Source: Planctomycetales bacterium
Lineage (GTDB): Bacteria; Planctomycetota; Planctomycetia; Planctomycetales; Planctomycetaceae
Length of the DNA stretch: 64,000 nucleotides
Assembly (NCBI GenBank): GCA_026400835.1
Contig: JAPLOA010000092.1
Location: forward strand, 1 to 64,000
Reading direction: 5' to 3'
The notes below the pieces were generated by a model that had not been told where the DNA came from, did not search any database, and saw nothing but the letters and a program-made list of their open reading frames with translations. This document shows positions 1-7,768 of this stretch, piece after piece; positions within the stretch are counted from its first letter, which is position 1; each line of letters begins with the position of its first letter. A program made the translations under genes and the position numbers.

Positions 1-415
1 ACCCAACCTCCCTGTTGTAAAAATTCCCTCCAGAATCAATCTTTCAGGAATCCGTCGTGGTAAAAATTGCAATCAACTCAAGCGTCCAACGCTCGATATG
101 AACATACCGCAATAGATGTGCCTAAACCTAAGGCTGAAGCCTGGGGCTACATGCTGCCGCAGCTCCGCTGCGAAACACAGCGCGAAACAACGGACCAAAA
201 CGTGCTCAATCCGAGGCGATGTCACCCCCGATTTGTGTCACCCCAGGCTTGTCCCCATGGAGCAATGATCTCACCCAGATTCGAAGATTTTTCCGTGATG
301 TCACGCCAATGAGGAGCTTGTCTTCGCAGGACGATGATCAACACCGAATTCCCTTAAGTCCACGCCATTCCGGTGAACCCGGTGGCGATACTTGCAAGAC
401 AGCAACAACTCCGCG
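1..415. other. Non-coding stretch with REP-like hairpins
   Basis: I see no convincing gene before the panB stop codon. Two short inverted repeats stand out: AGGCT/AGCCT around 131-142, and CGCAGC-tcc-GCTGCG at 158-172. The second shares the core GCTCCGC with hairpins at 4628-4640, 39071 and 42487, so it may be a degenerate member of the same palindromic repeat family. The overlapping short frames here have no recognisable protein features. Confidence 0.4.
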
Positions 416-1219
416 TTAATGATGCGAGTGTTGCTCATCCGGGAACTGGCCGTTCTGTACTTCCTGAATGTAGCCGCGAACGGCACTCAGGGCATTGTTG
501 CGAAGGTCGCCGAATTGTTTCAGGAAGCGAGGCTTGAAGCCGGGATTCAGCCCCAGCATGTCCGGGCCCACCAGAACCTGACCGCTGCAGCGAGCACCGG
601 CACCGATACCGATCGTCGGAATGCTGAGCGCTTCCGTGATGCGGCCGGCGATGTCTTCGGGCACAAGCTCGAGCACGATTGAGAAGGCTCCGGCATCTTC
701 CGCGGCGCGGGCATCATCGAGCAGTCGCTGTTCATCGCGCTGGATCTTGCCCATGCCGCCGAGCTGACGAACTGCCTGCGGTCGCATGCCGATATGAGCC
801 ATCACCGGAATCTCAGCGCGACCAATTCCTCGAATCGTTTCGGACTGGATCGCTCCACCTTCCAGTTTAATCGCATCGGCGCCGGTTTCTTTCATGATGC
901 GTCCGGCATTCTCCACCGCCTGCTGGGGACTCACCTGATACGACATAAAAGGCATGTCCACAATCACAAGCGCTCTCTGCACAGCGCGAGCGACCAGTTC
1001 GCCGTGATAAATCATCTGATCGAGAGTCACGGGGAGCGTCGTCGATTTGCCTTGCACCACCATTGCCAGGCTGTCACCAACAAGAATGCTGTCGACTCCG
1101 GCCTCATCCATGATTCCTGCCCAGAGGTAATCATAAGCCGTCAGCATTGTCAGCTTTTGGCCTCGTTCCGCCGCTTCGCGAAATGCTGGCACCGTCATTT
1201 TGCGGGTGGGTGTCTTCAT
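416..1219 (-). CDS. panB: 3-methyl-2-oxobutanoate hydroxymethyltransferase
   Basis: PanB transfers a hydroxymethyl group from 5,10-methylene-tetrahydrofolate to 2-oxoisovalerate, giving ketopantoate, the first committed step of pantothenate and CoA synthesis in the cytoplasm. The 267-residue length is normal for the family. Visible family motifs are TAYDY near residue 27, VGDS with the Mg-binding Asp49, VDMPF with Asp88, and AIKLEGG with Lys118 and Glu120. GIGAG near residue 200 is also typical. The ATG at 1219 has only a weak ribosome binding site, but the protein N-terminus fits the family. It lies downstream of the pilus genes on the same strand, separated by about 380 bp of apparently non-coding DNA, so it is probably not part of that operon. 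No panC or panD is in the window. Confidence 0.95.
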   Translation of the reverse strand: MKTPTRKMTVPAFREAAERGQKLTMLTAYDYLWAGIMDEAGVDSILVGDSLAMVVQGKSTTLPVTLDQMIYHGELVARAVQRALVIVDMPFMSYQVSPQQAVENAGRIMKETGADAIKLEGGAIQSETIRGIGRAEIPVMAHIGMRPQAVRQLGGMGKIQRDEQRLLDDARAAEDAGAFSIVLELVPEDIAGRITEALSIPTIGIGAGARCSGQVLVGPDMLGLNPGFKPRFLKQFGDLRNNALSAVRGYIQEVQNGQFPDEQHSHH

Positions 1220-1603
1220 GAGATTCCGATAGTTCTGCGTTTCATCAAAGTGTTTCTTCGGCGACTTGTCGGAGTTGGCGGAAGAAGCGTCACGGAGTCA
1301 GGACACTTCGAATCAAGGGGTGTTCACGACACGCCGTAAATTCGACAAGGTAATTCCTAAGAATGATGGACAGTTCGCTGCCATCATACGTAGTCGAGGC
1401 GCGGGCGTATTCGAATGTTCCGGCAGCCTCGCTGATTTTCTCAGGAGTTTGCATCACTCTGATGTGGCAGCGGTGAAAAGACGCAGTCGCCTGCGGCTTG
1501 CCGTTAAACGATTCCCGCAGACTACGCCTCAGCGTCGATGCGGCCACCACATCGGCAAGCAATTGCTGTAGGTTGCGTCCTCGATTGATCGTTCAGCCAG
1601 CCA
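1220..1603. other. Intergenic stretch between cpaE and panB with one repeat copy
   Basis: No supported gene. A 90-codon frame on the minus strand (1290-1562) has no recognisable motif and crosses a repeat, so I leave it out. The segment 1481-1509 matches 28 of 29 bases at 47263-47291, the right half of a 68-bp palindromic element. It therefore looks like a half-copy of a dispersed repeat. Confidence 0.5.
1481..1509. repeat. Half-copy of a dispersed palindromic element
   Basis: This 29-base segment differs at one base from 47263-47291, the right arm and adjoining loop of the inverted repeat at 47226-47293. The core GCGGCTTGCCGTTAAAC is common to both. No left arm is visible here. Confidence 0.7.
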
Positions 1604-2818
1604 TCAATTCCCTCGGCCTGCAAACAACCCAAAGAGACCACTCTTCTTTTTCGGAGCTTCGTCTTCCTTCTTTGGTCCGGGTTCCCCGGAACTCAGTTGT
1701 CGAACCATATCATTGATGCTGCGAGTCAGTCGAGCTTTCGGAGCGAACTGACACAGCGGTGCGCCGGTATTGCGAGCACCGACCATGGTGGCGTAGTCGT
1801 TGGGAAGCTGCCAAAAAACGCTGCGTCCGATGGTTTCCAAAGCTTTCGTCAGACTAATGTCTGCATCTTCCAGCCCCATTCGGTTCACAACGATTTCAAC
1901 CTTCTCCTTGATCGCCGGGAAGTTATCCAGAAACTGAGTAATGCGAACAACGTTTCTGAGGCAGGACAAGTCCAGCTGAGTTACCAGCAGCACTTTGTCT
2001 GACACTTCCATCGCTGACAGATCGAGTTTGCCGAACGATTTGCTCACATCAACAATCAGATGCGAAAACGTCGCTTTCAGCAGGGCGAGAATTCTTCGCA
2101 GATCATCCGGCTTTATCGCATCGCCTGTTTCCAGCTCAACAGGACGAGGCAGCAAATACACGCCGCAGTCGTGTCGAGTCAACGAGCGTTTGAGCAGGCC
2201 GTAGTCCAGACGGGAAATATTGTCCGCCACATCACGAATCGTATACTCGGGAATGATATCGAGCCAGACGTCGGCGTCACCCAATGTCAGATCCAGGTCG
2301 ATGATCACAGGCGAGTTGCCGGGATCCTGAGCCAGTGATGCGGCTGCGTTAACAACCAGAGCAGTGCTGCCAACACCACCACCAACACCCGCGACGGAAA
2401 TAATCTTACCGACACGGCCGGCCCCTTCGCCGGACGAACCACCCATGGATACGCGAATTCTGTCGAGGGCTGCGATGAAATCATCCAGCAACAGCGGCAT
2501 GTTCAGGAATTCACGAGCCCCATTTCGCATAGCCTGCAAAATCAGGCTGCCTTCGGTTGAGCTGCTCACGACCAAAACAGCGCAGTTCGTGACAGCGCGG
2601 GAAACTTCGCCCACCAGTTGAATGGCTCGTGCGTGATTGGAGTCGATATTGACCAGCGCGATGTCGGGCTGAGTCTGCCGAACCACGTCCATGAAAAACT
2701 CATAGCGGGAACATTCGGCTTCCAGCCAGACTGTGTCCACACCCAGCAGCATCGTTTTGAGCGAGTTGCGTGAGCGTTCATCCGGATCTACCGTCGCCAG
2801 TCGCAATACGCTTTTCAT
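1604..2818 (-). CDS. cpaE: Tad pilus assembly ATPase-like protein CpaE/TadZ
   Basis: This is a 404-residue member of the CpaE/TadZ family, which helps place the Tad secretion machine at the cell pole. Residues 1-125 resemble a response-regulator receiver fold, and residues about 135-390 are a MinD/ParA-type domain. The Walker A region is SVAGVGGGVGSTAL (141-154): both lysines expected in the deviant Walker A of MinD are missing, while the later acidic motif DLDLTLGDADVW is kept. Atypical P-loops are known in TadZ proteins, so ATP hydrolysis may be weak or absent. The frame is open to 2896, but ATG at 2818 (MKSVLRLATVDP) begins the receiver-like fold and follows GAGAAG, so it is preferred. It is the last pilus gene on this strand, 95 bp after cpaC. 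Confidence 0.88.
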   Translation of the reverse strand: MKSVLRLATVDPDERSRNSLKTMLLGVDTVWLEAECSRYEFFMDVVRQTQPDIALVNIDSNHARAIQLVGEVSRAVTNCAVLVVSSSTEGSLILQAMRNGAREFLNMPLLLDDFIAALDRIRVSMGGSSGEGAGRVGKIISVAGVGGGVGSTALVVNAAASLAQDPGNSPVIIDLDLTLGDADVWLDIIPEYTIRDVADNISRLDYGLLKRSLTRHDCGVYLLPRPVELETGDAIKPDDLRRILALLKATFSHLIVDVSKSFGKLDLSAMEVSDKVLLVTQLDLSCLRNVVRITQFLDNFPAIKEKVEIVVNRMGLEDADISLTKALETIGRSVFWQLPNDYATMVGARNTGAPLCQFAPKARLTRSINDMVRQLSSGEPGPKKEDEAPKKKSGLFGLFAGRGN

Positions 2819-2913
2819 AGGACTTCTCAGCTTTGCACAGATGAACCAGGGGACCCAGTCAGGAGGCAGGCCTCCCGACTCACACATCAGCACCATTAAC
2901 GCATGATCAACAA

Positions 2914-4557
2914 CTAACGCATTGTTGGAGAGATCAAACCTGAACTGGCTGACCGAGCAGGACTTTTCTTTGCGGCAGGCGGAGTTGCTTTTCCTGCTGC
3001 AGGAACTCGTGAAGAACTGGCCGGGATCGCGCTAGTCTGCTTCTCCGACGAACTCACGTTTGGTGAACCGGAAGGATTCAGCTTCGCCTGTCCCGGAACG
3101 CAGTCCGCACCTGACTGGCAGTTTGGACAGTTTGGATCCTGGCAATGTCCGCCCACTCCAATCATGCCTCCCTGACACTGCTGGCATTCATCTCCCACTT
3201 TGGGAACTTCCAGCAGGCCGTGGAAGAAGAGTTCACGGTCAACCGGTGTATCGGTAAATGTTCCAGGACCACCCGATGGCACCTCGCCGGCCTGCATAGG
3301 AGCGACATATTCCGGCGTCACCAGAATCACGAGTTCTGTCTCTGATTCATTGTTGTTTTTACGACTGAACGCGGCGCCAACGTAGGGTAATTCACCGAAG
3401 AAGGGAACTTTCTGCGACGAGCTGTTCTCGCGACGTGACACGAGTCCCGCAATCACCAGTGCCTCGCCGAAGTTCATTTCGACTTGAGTGTTCGCGCTGT
3501 TTGTTTTGAACGCACTCGTCGTTGTGCCGTTGATGGTCACGGAATTCGCGAAGTCTCGGTCGCGAATAATGGTCTCGACTTCAAGCCGAACGCGGCCATT
3601 GCCCAGGATATAGGGGACCGCATTCATTTGAATCCCGAACTCGCGGAATTCAACACCCGTTGCCCCAAGGCCAGCAGCAACAGGAACCGGCATTTCACCA
3701 CCACTCAGAAAGTTGGCCGGTCGGCCATTGTGAGTCACGATCATCGGTGTGATGTGAGACTTCAGCAGTCCTTCGTCCAGCATTGCCTGCACGAATCCAT
3801 TGAAGACACTATTCGGGCGAGTCAAGCCATACGAAACGGTTGTACTTCCAAAACCTGAGTAGTTGATAGAGTTTCCCGCTCCACTGGATGACAGCGTGCT
3901 GATTGGCGTGATGGGGCCAGGTGTGCTGACGAGGAACCCATCTGCTCGAACCAGCCCGAAGTTCATACCCAGCTGTCTGAACTTGGTTCGCTGGACCTCG
4001 AGGACCGTACACTTCAGCAGGACCTGCTGCACACCACCGGTTTTCATGTGGTTCAACACATCTGCATAGAATTGCTCGGCAATGGCCTGGATTTCACTGA
4101 TGTTCTCCGGCTTGGAGACCCAACCGTCCAGACGAACCGCCGTGTCGCTGATTTCTTCAACGGCAATGGAGTCGTTCGGGTAAAGTCGGCGAATGAAAGA
4201 TTCCAGATGTCGCACGTCTCCGCGAACAAGGACCTCGACGGAGTAATTCTGATCGTTTTCATCAACGATCGTAATCATCGTCACACCGGCCTTCAACGCA
4301 AAAATGCGGAACTGGTGCGGGTTACCGTCGACTGTCTGGACAGTGATGATCTCTTCATCGAAATCCATCACCTTCTTAATTCGAGCAGAGTGCTGAATGA
4401 AGGTTGAGAATTGCTCGAAGAGAGAAATCTCGTTGCGGTTTTCTCTGATGATGTAGACCGGAGCTGTACCCTCCGACTGACCAATGCCCTGTGGCAGGCC
4501 GGTCAGAAAGCAGATCAGAACAGTCAACGTAGCCGCAAAAAGTCGAATCGAAAGCAT
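2914..4557 (-). CDS. cpaC: Tad/Flp pilus outer-membrane secretin CpaC/RcpA
   Basis: This protein should form the outer-membrane pore through which the Flp pilus leaves the cell. The 547 residues start with a signal peptide (about 1-26). A pilus-assembly N-terminal domain follows (about 32-110), then a BON-like segment containing VRLDGWVSKPENI (about 140-175), then the secretin domain (about 180-420), including EVQRTKFRQLGMNFG and the late EALVIAGLVSRR and VPFFGELPYVGAAF motifs. The C-terminal 120 residues are unusual: they contain six cysteines in a short stretch (ECQQC, GHC, PNCPNC, ADC) followed by a Ser/Ala/Pro/Lys-rich tail. The cysteines could bind metal or form disulfides; that is inference. 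The gene lies between cpaB and cpaE on the same strand. Confidence 0.93.
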   Translation of the reverse strand: MLSIRLFAATLTVLICFLTGLPQGIGQSEGTAPVYIIRENRNEISLFEQFSTFIQHSARIKKVMDFDEEIITVQTVDGNPHQFRIFALKAGVTMITIVDENDQNYSVEVLVRGDVRHLESFIRRLYPNDSIAVEEISDTAVRLDGWVSKPENISEIQAIAEQFYADVLNHMKTGGVQQVLLKCTVLEVQRTKFRQLGMNFGLVRADGFLVSTPGPITPISTLSSSGAGNSINYSGFGSTTVSYGLTRPNSVFNGFVQAMLDEGLLKSHITPMIVTHNGRPANFLSGGEMPVPVAAGLGATGVEFREFGIQMNAVPYILGNGRVRLEVETIIRDRDFANSVTINGTTTSAFKTNSANTQVEMNFGEALVIAGLVSRRENSSSQKVPFFGELPYVGAAFSRKNNNESETELVILVTPEYVAPMQAGEVPSGGPGTFTDTPVDRELFFHGLLEVPKVGDECQQCQGGMIGVGGHCQDPNCPNCQSGADCVPGQAKLNPSGSPNVSSSEKQTSAIPASSSRVPAAGKATPPAAKKSPARSASSGLISPTMR

Positions 4558-4582
4558 CCCTGCACCCCCTAAAGGCTGAAGA

Positions 4583-4612
4583 GCGACGTTTCGCTAAGCA
4601 GCGAAACGTCGC
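4583..4612 (-). repeat. 13-bp perfect hairpin in the cpaB-cpaC spacer
   Basis: GCGACGTTTCGCT at 4583-4595 is exactly complementary to 4600-4612, with a four-base loop. It lies in the 150-bp gap between cpaB and cpaC, just upstream of cpaC. There is no T-run on either strand, so it is not a classical intrinsic terminator. It could stabilise the downstream message, attenuate expression, or be a repeat copy. A second small hairpin, CGCGC-tcc-GCGCG, follows at 4628-4640. Confidence 0.75.
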
Positions 4613-4707
4613 ATCCCCAACTCATAACGCGCTCCGCGCGATCGCAACCCGAACGTTCCACATTCAGGTGTTCAAGCACCCGAATGCCCCAATTCCGTTT
4701 GAGCCGA

Positions 4708-5775
4708 TCAGTTTGACTTCAACATATCCCAGATGTTCCAGCTGCCCGAAGGCGTGCCGGACTTATTCTTATCAGCATCGGCCAATCGAATGACTTCCAG
4801 ACGCCGTTCATCACCTTCATAAATTTCAATGGTCCAGGTATTCTCGTCGCGGATCGCCTCGATCTCTGCAACTCGAATTGATCCACCTGGATCATTTGTC
4901 TGAATCGTTCCCATCTCCAGATCAAGAAGTTCATTGATTGACGCGGGCTCTTCAACGGGCTCCGTTTTCTCAGGGGCAGAAGCAGTTTCCAGTGACGGCA
5001 GGATGTTTCCTGCATCTTCTGTTTTCTGTTCAGTCCGAGCATCCATAACCGACGGAGCATTCAGGTTCGAACCCAGGAATGAGCTGGTCAGAAACTCCTG
5101 AGAGATTTCTGCTTTACCCTTTACCCCGGCTCCGCCTCTGGCTCTCATCATTGTGGACAATGTGCCAATCTTTGCGGCCAGAATCACTGCTTTTCCCTGA
5201 TCGGGCGTCACCAGCAGACTGATGTTCTTGGCCTGAGCTTCACCCTCCTTGTCGACGCCATAAACCCGATTGTCAACCGCGAAGACTTCCACGAATTCCA
5301 GAACTGTGATCGTCTTCTGAACACTTTGTCTACTGGCGTTCTCTTCCGAAAACGTCAGCAGCAGATCAATCTTGTTACCCGGCAACAGCATTCCACTGAA
5401 GGAAGTCGTTGCATCCACAGGAATTGGCACTGCTGCCATCCCTTCAGGAATACTGGCTTCAGCCCCGCGGCTTTCTGTCAGCTTCTCTTTCAGAATCCAG
5501 TCACCAGGCATGACAGGAACTTTAAGGAAACGTTCCGAAATATCTTTGATATCTGTAACAGCCCCTTCCGGGACCGAAGTCACAGCAATCTCCACGAACC
5601 TGGTGTTCATCTCATCCAGCGGAACCCCCGGATTGATGGCACTGATCGCGCTCAACACCTGAACTGTCTCGACCCCTTCGACCGGCTTTTGACTGATCAC
5701 CTTCTTGACACCCAGCATGGTGACAAGACCGCAGCCGACCGCAACGATGAGCAGAACTAACGATTGATTCTTCAT
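4708..5775 (-). CDS. cpaB: Flp pilus assembly protein CpaB/RcpC
   Basis: CpaB/RcpC proteins act in the periplasm with the secretin during Flp pilus assembly. The 355 residues begin with one membrane anchor (about 6-24, LVLLIVAVGCGLVTMLGV). A SAF-like domain follows (about 40-105), with MPGDWILKEKL, then the RcpC domain with PEGMAAVPIPVDA and LLPGNKIDLLLTF (about 110-220). The C-terminal 120 residues are acidic and low in complexity, ending in a short Trp-rich tail. ATG at 5775 is chosen over the upstream frame to 5838 because it gives a proper N-terminal anchor and follows AGGAGA. This start overlaps the stop of an upstream 104-codon frame as ATGA. Confidence 0.92.
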   Translation of the reverse strand: MKNQSLVLLIVAVGCGLVTMLGVKKVISQKPVEGVETVQVLSAISAINPGVPLDEMNTRFVEIAVTSVPEGAVTDIKDISERFLKVPVMPGDWILKEKLTESRGAEASIPEGMAAVPIPVDATTSFSGMLLPGNKIDLLLTFSEENASRQSVQKTITVLEFVEVFAVDNRVYGVDKEGEAQAKNISLLVTPDQGKAVILAAKIGTLSTMMRARGGAGVKGKAEISQEFLTSSFLGSNLNAPSVMDARTEQKTEDAGNILPSLETASAPEKTEPVEEPASINELLDLEMGTIQTNDPGGSIRVAEIEAIRDENTWTIEIYEGDERRLEVIRLADADKNKSGTPSGSWNIWDMLKSN

Positions 5776-6086
5776 GATGGAGTCCGTCTCCTGGTTGACA
5801 TCTTCAGCATCGAACCTGCATCTTTCAGCAGAAGCCACTTCTTTTCAGTAGTGGCCTGCAAAATCTGCAGAGAGTTCAAATGCGGCGCAGTCAATCCACA
5901 CCCCACCTGCATCATCATCGGCAGACAGGAAAACTCTGCTTCACCTAATGCTGACGGGATTGCTAATCTCTGCGATGTCCCGCAGTTCTCCAAATCACGG
6001 AGCTGCGAGTCTCCGACGACGAAACACTCGCTGTCGGCGATGACTTCAGGAATTTCCTGGCAGCCATCATTTTTCACTTTGAACAC
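5772..6086 (-). CDS. Possible small ORF between cpaA and cpaB
   Basis: I do not recognise this frame. It would encode 104 residues from a GTG start, with no clear signal peptide or membrane segment and four cysteines. It is listed because it fills the gap between the prepilin peptidase gene (35 bp away) and cpaB, and its stop overlaps the cpaB start as ATGA, a usual sign of translational coupling. Against it, there is no clear ribosome binding site, the composition is not distinctive, and no family motif is visible. The overlap could be chance. Confidence 0.3.
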   Translation of the reverse strand: MFKVKNDGCQEIPEVIADSECFVVGDSQLRDLENCGTSQRLAIPSALGEAEFSCLPMMMQVGCGLTAPHLNSLQILQATTEKKWLLLKDAGSMLKMSTRRRTPS

Positions 6087-6120
6087 AGTACCGACTCACG
6101 TCGTGAATCGGCAGAAATTT

Positions 6121-6672
6121 CTAAATCATGCCGCTGTAGACGAAGTAGCCAATTGTGCCGATGCAGATTGGAATGCCATAAGGCAGCAGCATCATGCGAG
6201 GCTTACGCTCCGCCGCAATTTTTGAGAGTTCGTAAGGATTCCTGATCACCATCCACTCACTGAGGATCAGCAGGAAATTCTCATAGTGATGCTTCATGCT
6301 CTTGTCCCACAGCACCATGATGACAGCCATCAAAGCTCCGACCACGACGGAGACCGCAAAGGCGGCGAGAGTAATCTCCCAGCCCAGCCATGCACCGATC
6401 CCGGCCATCAACTTAACGTCTCCTGCGCCCATCCCACCAACAGCGTACAGCGGCATCAGTGTCAGCAGTCCAACACACATTCCCAGTAATCCGGCACCCA
6501 GTCCACCGAGGCCACCGATACAGGTTGAATAAACCAGACCTGCCAGAACCATCGGGAACGTGATCCAGTTCGGAACTTTCAGTTCACGACCATCGATCCA
6601 GGCAGCAAGAATCAGAATTGCGGAGACGGCCTTGATATGCCAGTTCTGCAGAAGGTACTCAGAAAGTTCCAT
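6121..6672 (-). CDS. cpaA: Prepilin peptidase, A24 family (CpaA/TadV)
   Basis: This membrane aspartyl protease should cut the leader peptides of the Flp pilins. The 183-residue length fits the short TadV/CpaA type, which lacks the N-terminal methylase domain of PilD. Both catalytic aspartates are visible: Asp27 in AWIDGRELKVPN and Asp85 in GGMGAGDVKLMAG, the family's GxGD motif. About five or six hydrophobic segments are present. A charged insert of about 40 residues (RNPYELSKIAAERKPR) precedes the last helix, which carries the usual PYGIPI sequence. It is downstream of flp1 and upstream of cpaB on the same strand. Confidence 0.95.
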   Translation of the reverse strand: MELSEYLLQNWHIKAVSAILILAAWIDGRELKVPNWITFPMVLAGLVYSTCIGGLGGLGAGLLGMCVGLLTLMPLYAVGGMGAGDVKLMAGIGAWLGWEITLAAFAVSVVVGALMAVIMVLWDKSMKHHYENFLLILSEWMVIRNPYELSKIAAERKPRMMLLPYGIPICIGTIGYFVYSGMI

Positions 6673-6756
6673 GTCAATAACTCCGGAGCAAATTGCGGTT
6701 ATGAGTTGAGTCAGAGCGAAGAGGATCGCTCTGTTGGCCAGTTCGGGAGGCTCGAA

Positions 6757-6870
6757 CTAAGCACGGGCTGACGATGTCAGCGTAAATAACAAAAAGTAAA
6801 CAGCCATGACGACAACGGCGGTGCCCTGAATCAGATCTTCAGGATTCAATTCGATCCAATATGGAATCAT
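6757..6870 (-). CDS. Possible 37-residue single-pass membrane peptide
   Basis: The frame reads MIPYWIELNPEDLIQ, then a hydrophobic stretch (TAVVVMAVYFLLFTLT), then ends SSARA. That is a plausible one-helix membrane protein lying in the 280-bp gap between flp1 and the prepilin peptidase gene. I recognise no family. The ribosome binding site is poor, and short hydrophobic frames can occur by chance, so this is a candidate only. Confidence 0.35.
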   Translation of the reverse strand: MIPYWIELNPEDLIQGTAVVVMAVYFLLFTLTSSARA

Positions 6871-6951
6871 GGAACGACTTTCAGAATCAGCAAGGTTTGG
6901 ATCAGGACATCGATTGTCAGAAAAACACCAGAACAACGACCAGAATCATGA

Positions 6952-7128
6952 CTAAGATAAGGCGTTCTTGACCTTATTGAATTTGGCGTTGGCGTTGCTG
7001 CCCACTGCAGACACAGAGGCCAGACACACGATAACGATCAAGGCCAGCATAACCGCGTACTCAACGGCAGTTGGGCCGTCTTCAGATACGAGGAAATTGC
7101 GAACGCTTCGCAGAATCGACTTCTTCAT
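6952..7128 (-). CDS. flp: Flp-type pilin (copy 1)
   Basis: This 58-residue pilin is the structural subunit of a Tad pilus. After a short basic leader, the sequence SEDGPTAVEYAVMLALI holds the cleavage and processing signature: a Gly followed after four residues by Glu-Tyr (Gly18, Glu23, Tyr24). A single hydrophobic helix and a short tail, SNANAKFNKVKNALS, follow. ATG at 7128 follows GAGGAA at good spacing. The core from FLVSEDG to FNKV is almost identical to the second copy at 7431-7604, and the DNA is also nearly identical there. That points to recent duplication or gene conversion. It has its own promoter at 7202-7229. Confidence 0.95.
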   Translation of the reverse strand: MKKSILRSVRNFLVSEDGPTAVEYAVMLALIVIVCLASVSAVGSNANAKFNKVKNALS

Positions 7129-7201
7129 TTCAGAGTTCCTCAGGGCAAAGATGTTGCAGCGAGTTAGTATTTCAGGGGGGACGTATCCACTTCTGCAATA
7201 G

Positions 7202-7229
7202 AACCTAGGTCACGCCCCGGGGACGTCAA
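7202..7229 (-). promoter_or_regulatory. Promoter of flp copy 1
   Basis: Read on the minus strand, TTGACG (7229-7224) is followed after 16 bp by TAGGTT (7207-7202). The 12-mer GTGACCTAGGTT, which includes the -10-like hexamer, is repeated exactly at 7780-7769 upstream of the second pilin gene, with the same 16-bp spacing to a TTGACA. The predicted leader is about 65-70 nt. The -10 matches the consensus at only three positions, so an activator or another sigma factor may be involved. Confidence 0.65.
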
Positions 7230-7324
7230 GAAGGACTTGAGGAATTTGCAGGATTCGTCTGTTTCGAGTTTTTTTGGCATCGTTCGTGGCTCTGAAGAAG
7301 CAGGCAGACAACTGATCGCCAAGC

Positions 7325-7358
7325 AAAAAAAAAGGATGCGAATCACTGACTCGCATCC
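7325..7358 (-). terminator. Intrinsic terminator after flp copy 2
   Basis: On the minus strand, GGATGCGA and TCGCATCC form an 8-bp stem with a 9-base loop, followed by nine T residues. It lies about 70 bp after the stop of the second pilin gene and before the promoter of the first. Transcription of copy 2 should therefore mostly end here. Confidence 0.9.
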
Positions 7359-7430
7359 CTTCACTCTTCGTCTTAAGCGAAGTGTACCCGAATGCCACAT
7401 TGTGACATCCGACACTCCGGCTGATTCAGC

Positions 7431-7604
7431 TTATGACAGGTAGCTTGATACCTTGTTGAATCGTGCGTTTGCGTTGCTGCCCACTGCAGATACAGAGGCC
7501 AGACACACGACAACGATCAAGGCCAGCATAACCGCGTATTCAACTGCGGTTGGGCCGTCTTCAGATACCAGGAACTTCTTAACGCTGTTTGCAAACTTCG
7601 TCAT
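7431..7604 (-). CDS. flp: Flp-type pilin (copy 2)
   Basis: A 57-residue Flp pilin with the same leader, processing signature (GPTAVEYA) and hydrophobic helix as copy 1. Differences are confined mainly to the first ten residues (MTKFANSVKK) and the last six. The frame is open to 7703, but ATG at 7604 follows AAGGG at good spacing and gives a normal pilin leader. It is flanked upstream by its own promoter (7769-7796) with a leader of about 160 nt, and downstream by a strong terminator. It therefore looks like a separate one-gene unit, as expected for a subunit needed in large amounts. Confidence 0.95.
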   Translation of the reverse strand: MTKFANSVKKFLVSEDGPTAVEYAVMLALIVVVCLASVSAVGSNANARFNKVSSYLS

Positions 7605-7768
7605 TGTAAAACCCTTCACGTTGGAGCCCGAATCCGGGCAGGTGACGTCACGGCGGAGTGCTACCCGCCAACACATAAGTACTCTGCCACGCAGAGTTAA
7701 CACTTCAGTAAATCAGCGAATGGTTGACCGCTGAGCCGTTGCGATGATTAGTCATTCACAACACGGAA

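Noticed and set aside
1290-1562. 90-codon minus-strand frame between panB and cpaE
   Set aside because: No motif, no ribosome binding site, and it crosses a dispersed repeat (1481-1509).
7325-7358. Poly-A/hairpin as a possible riboswitch or small RNA
   Set aside because: Stem plus nine Ts just after a pilin gene is fully explained as an intrinsic terminator.
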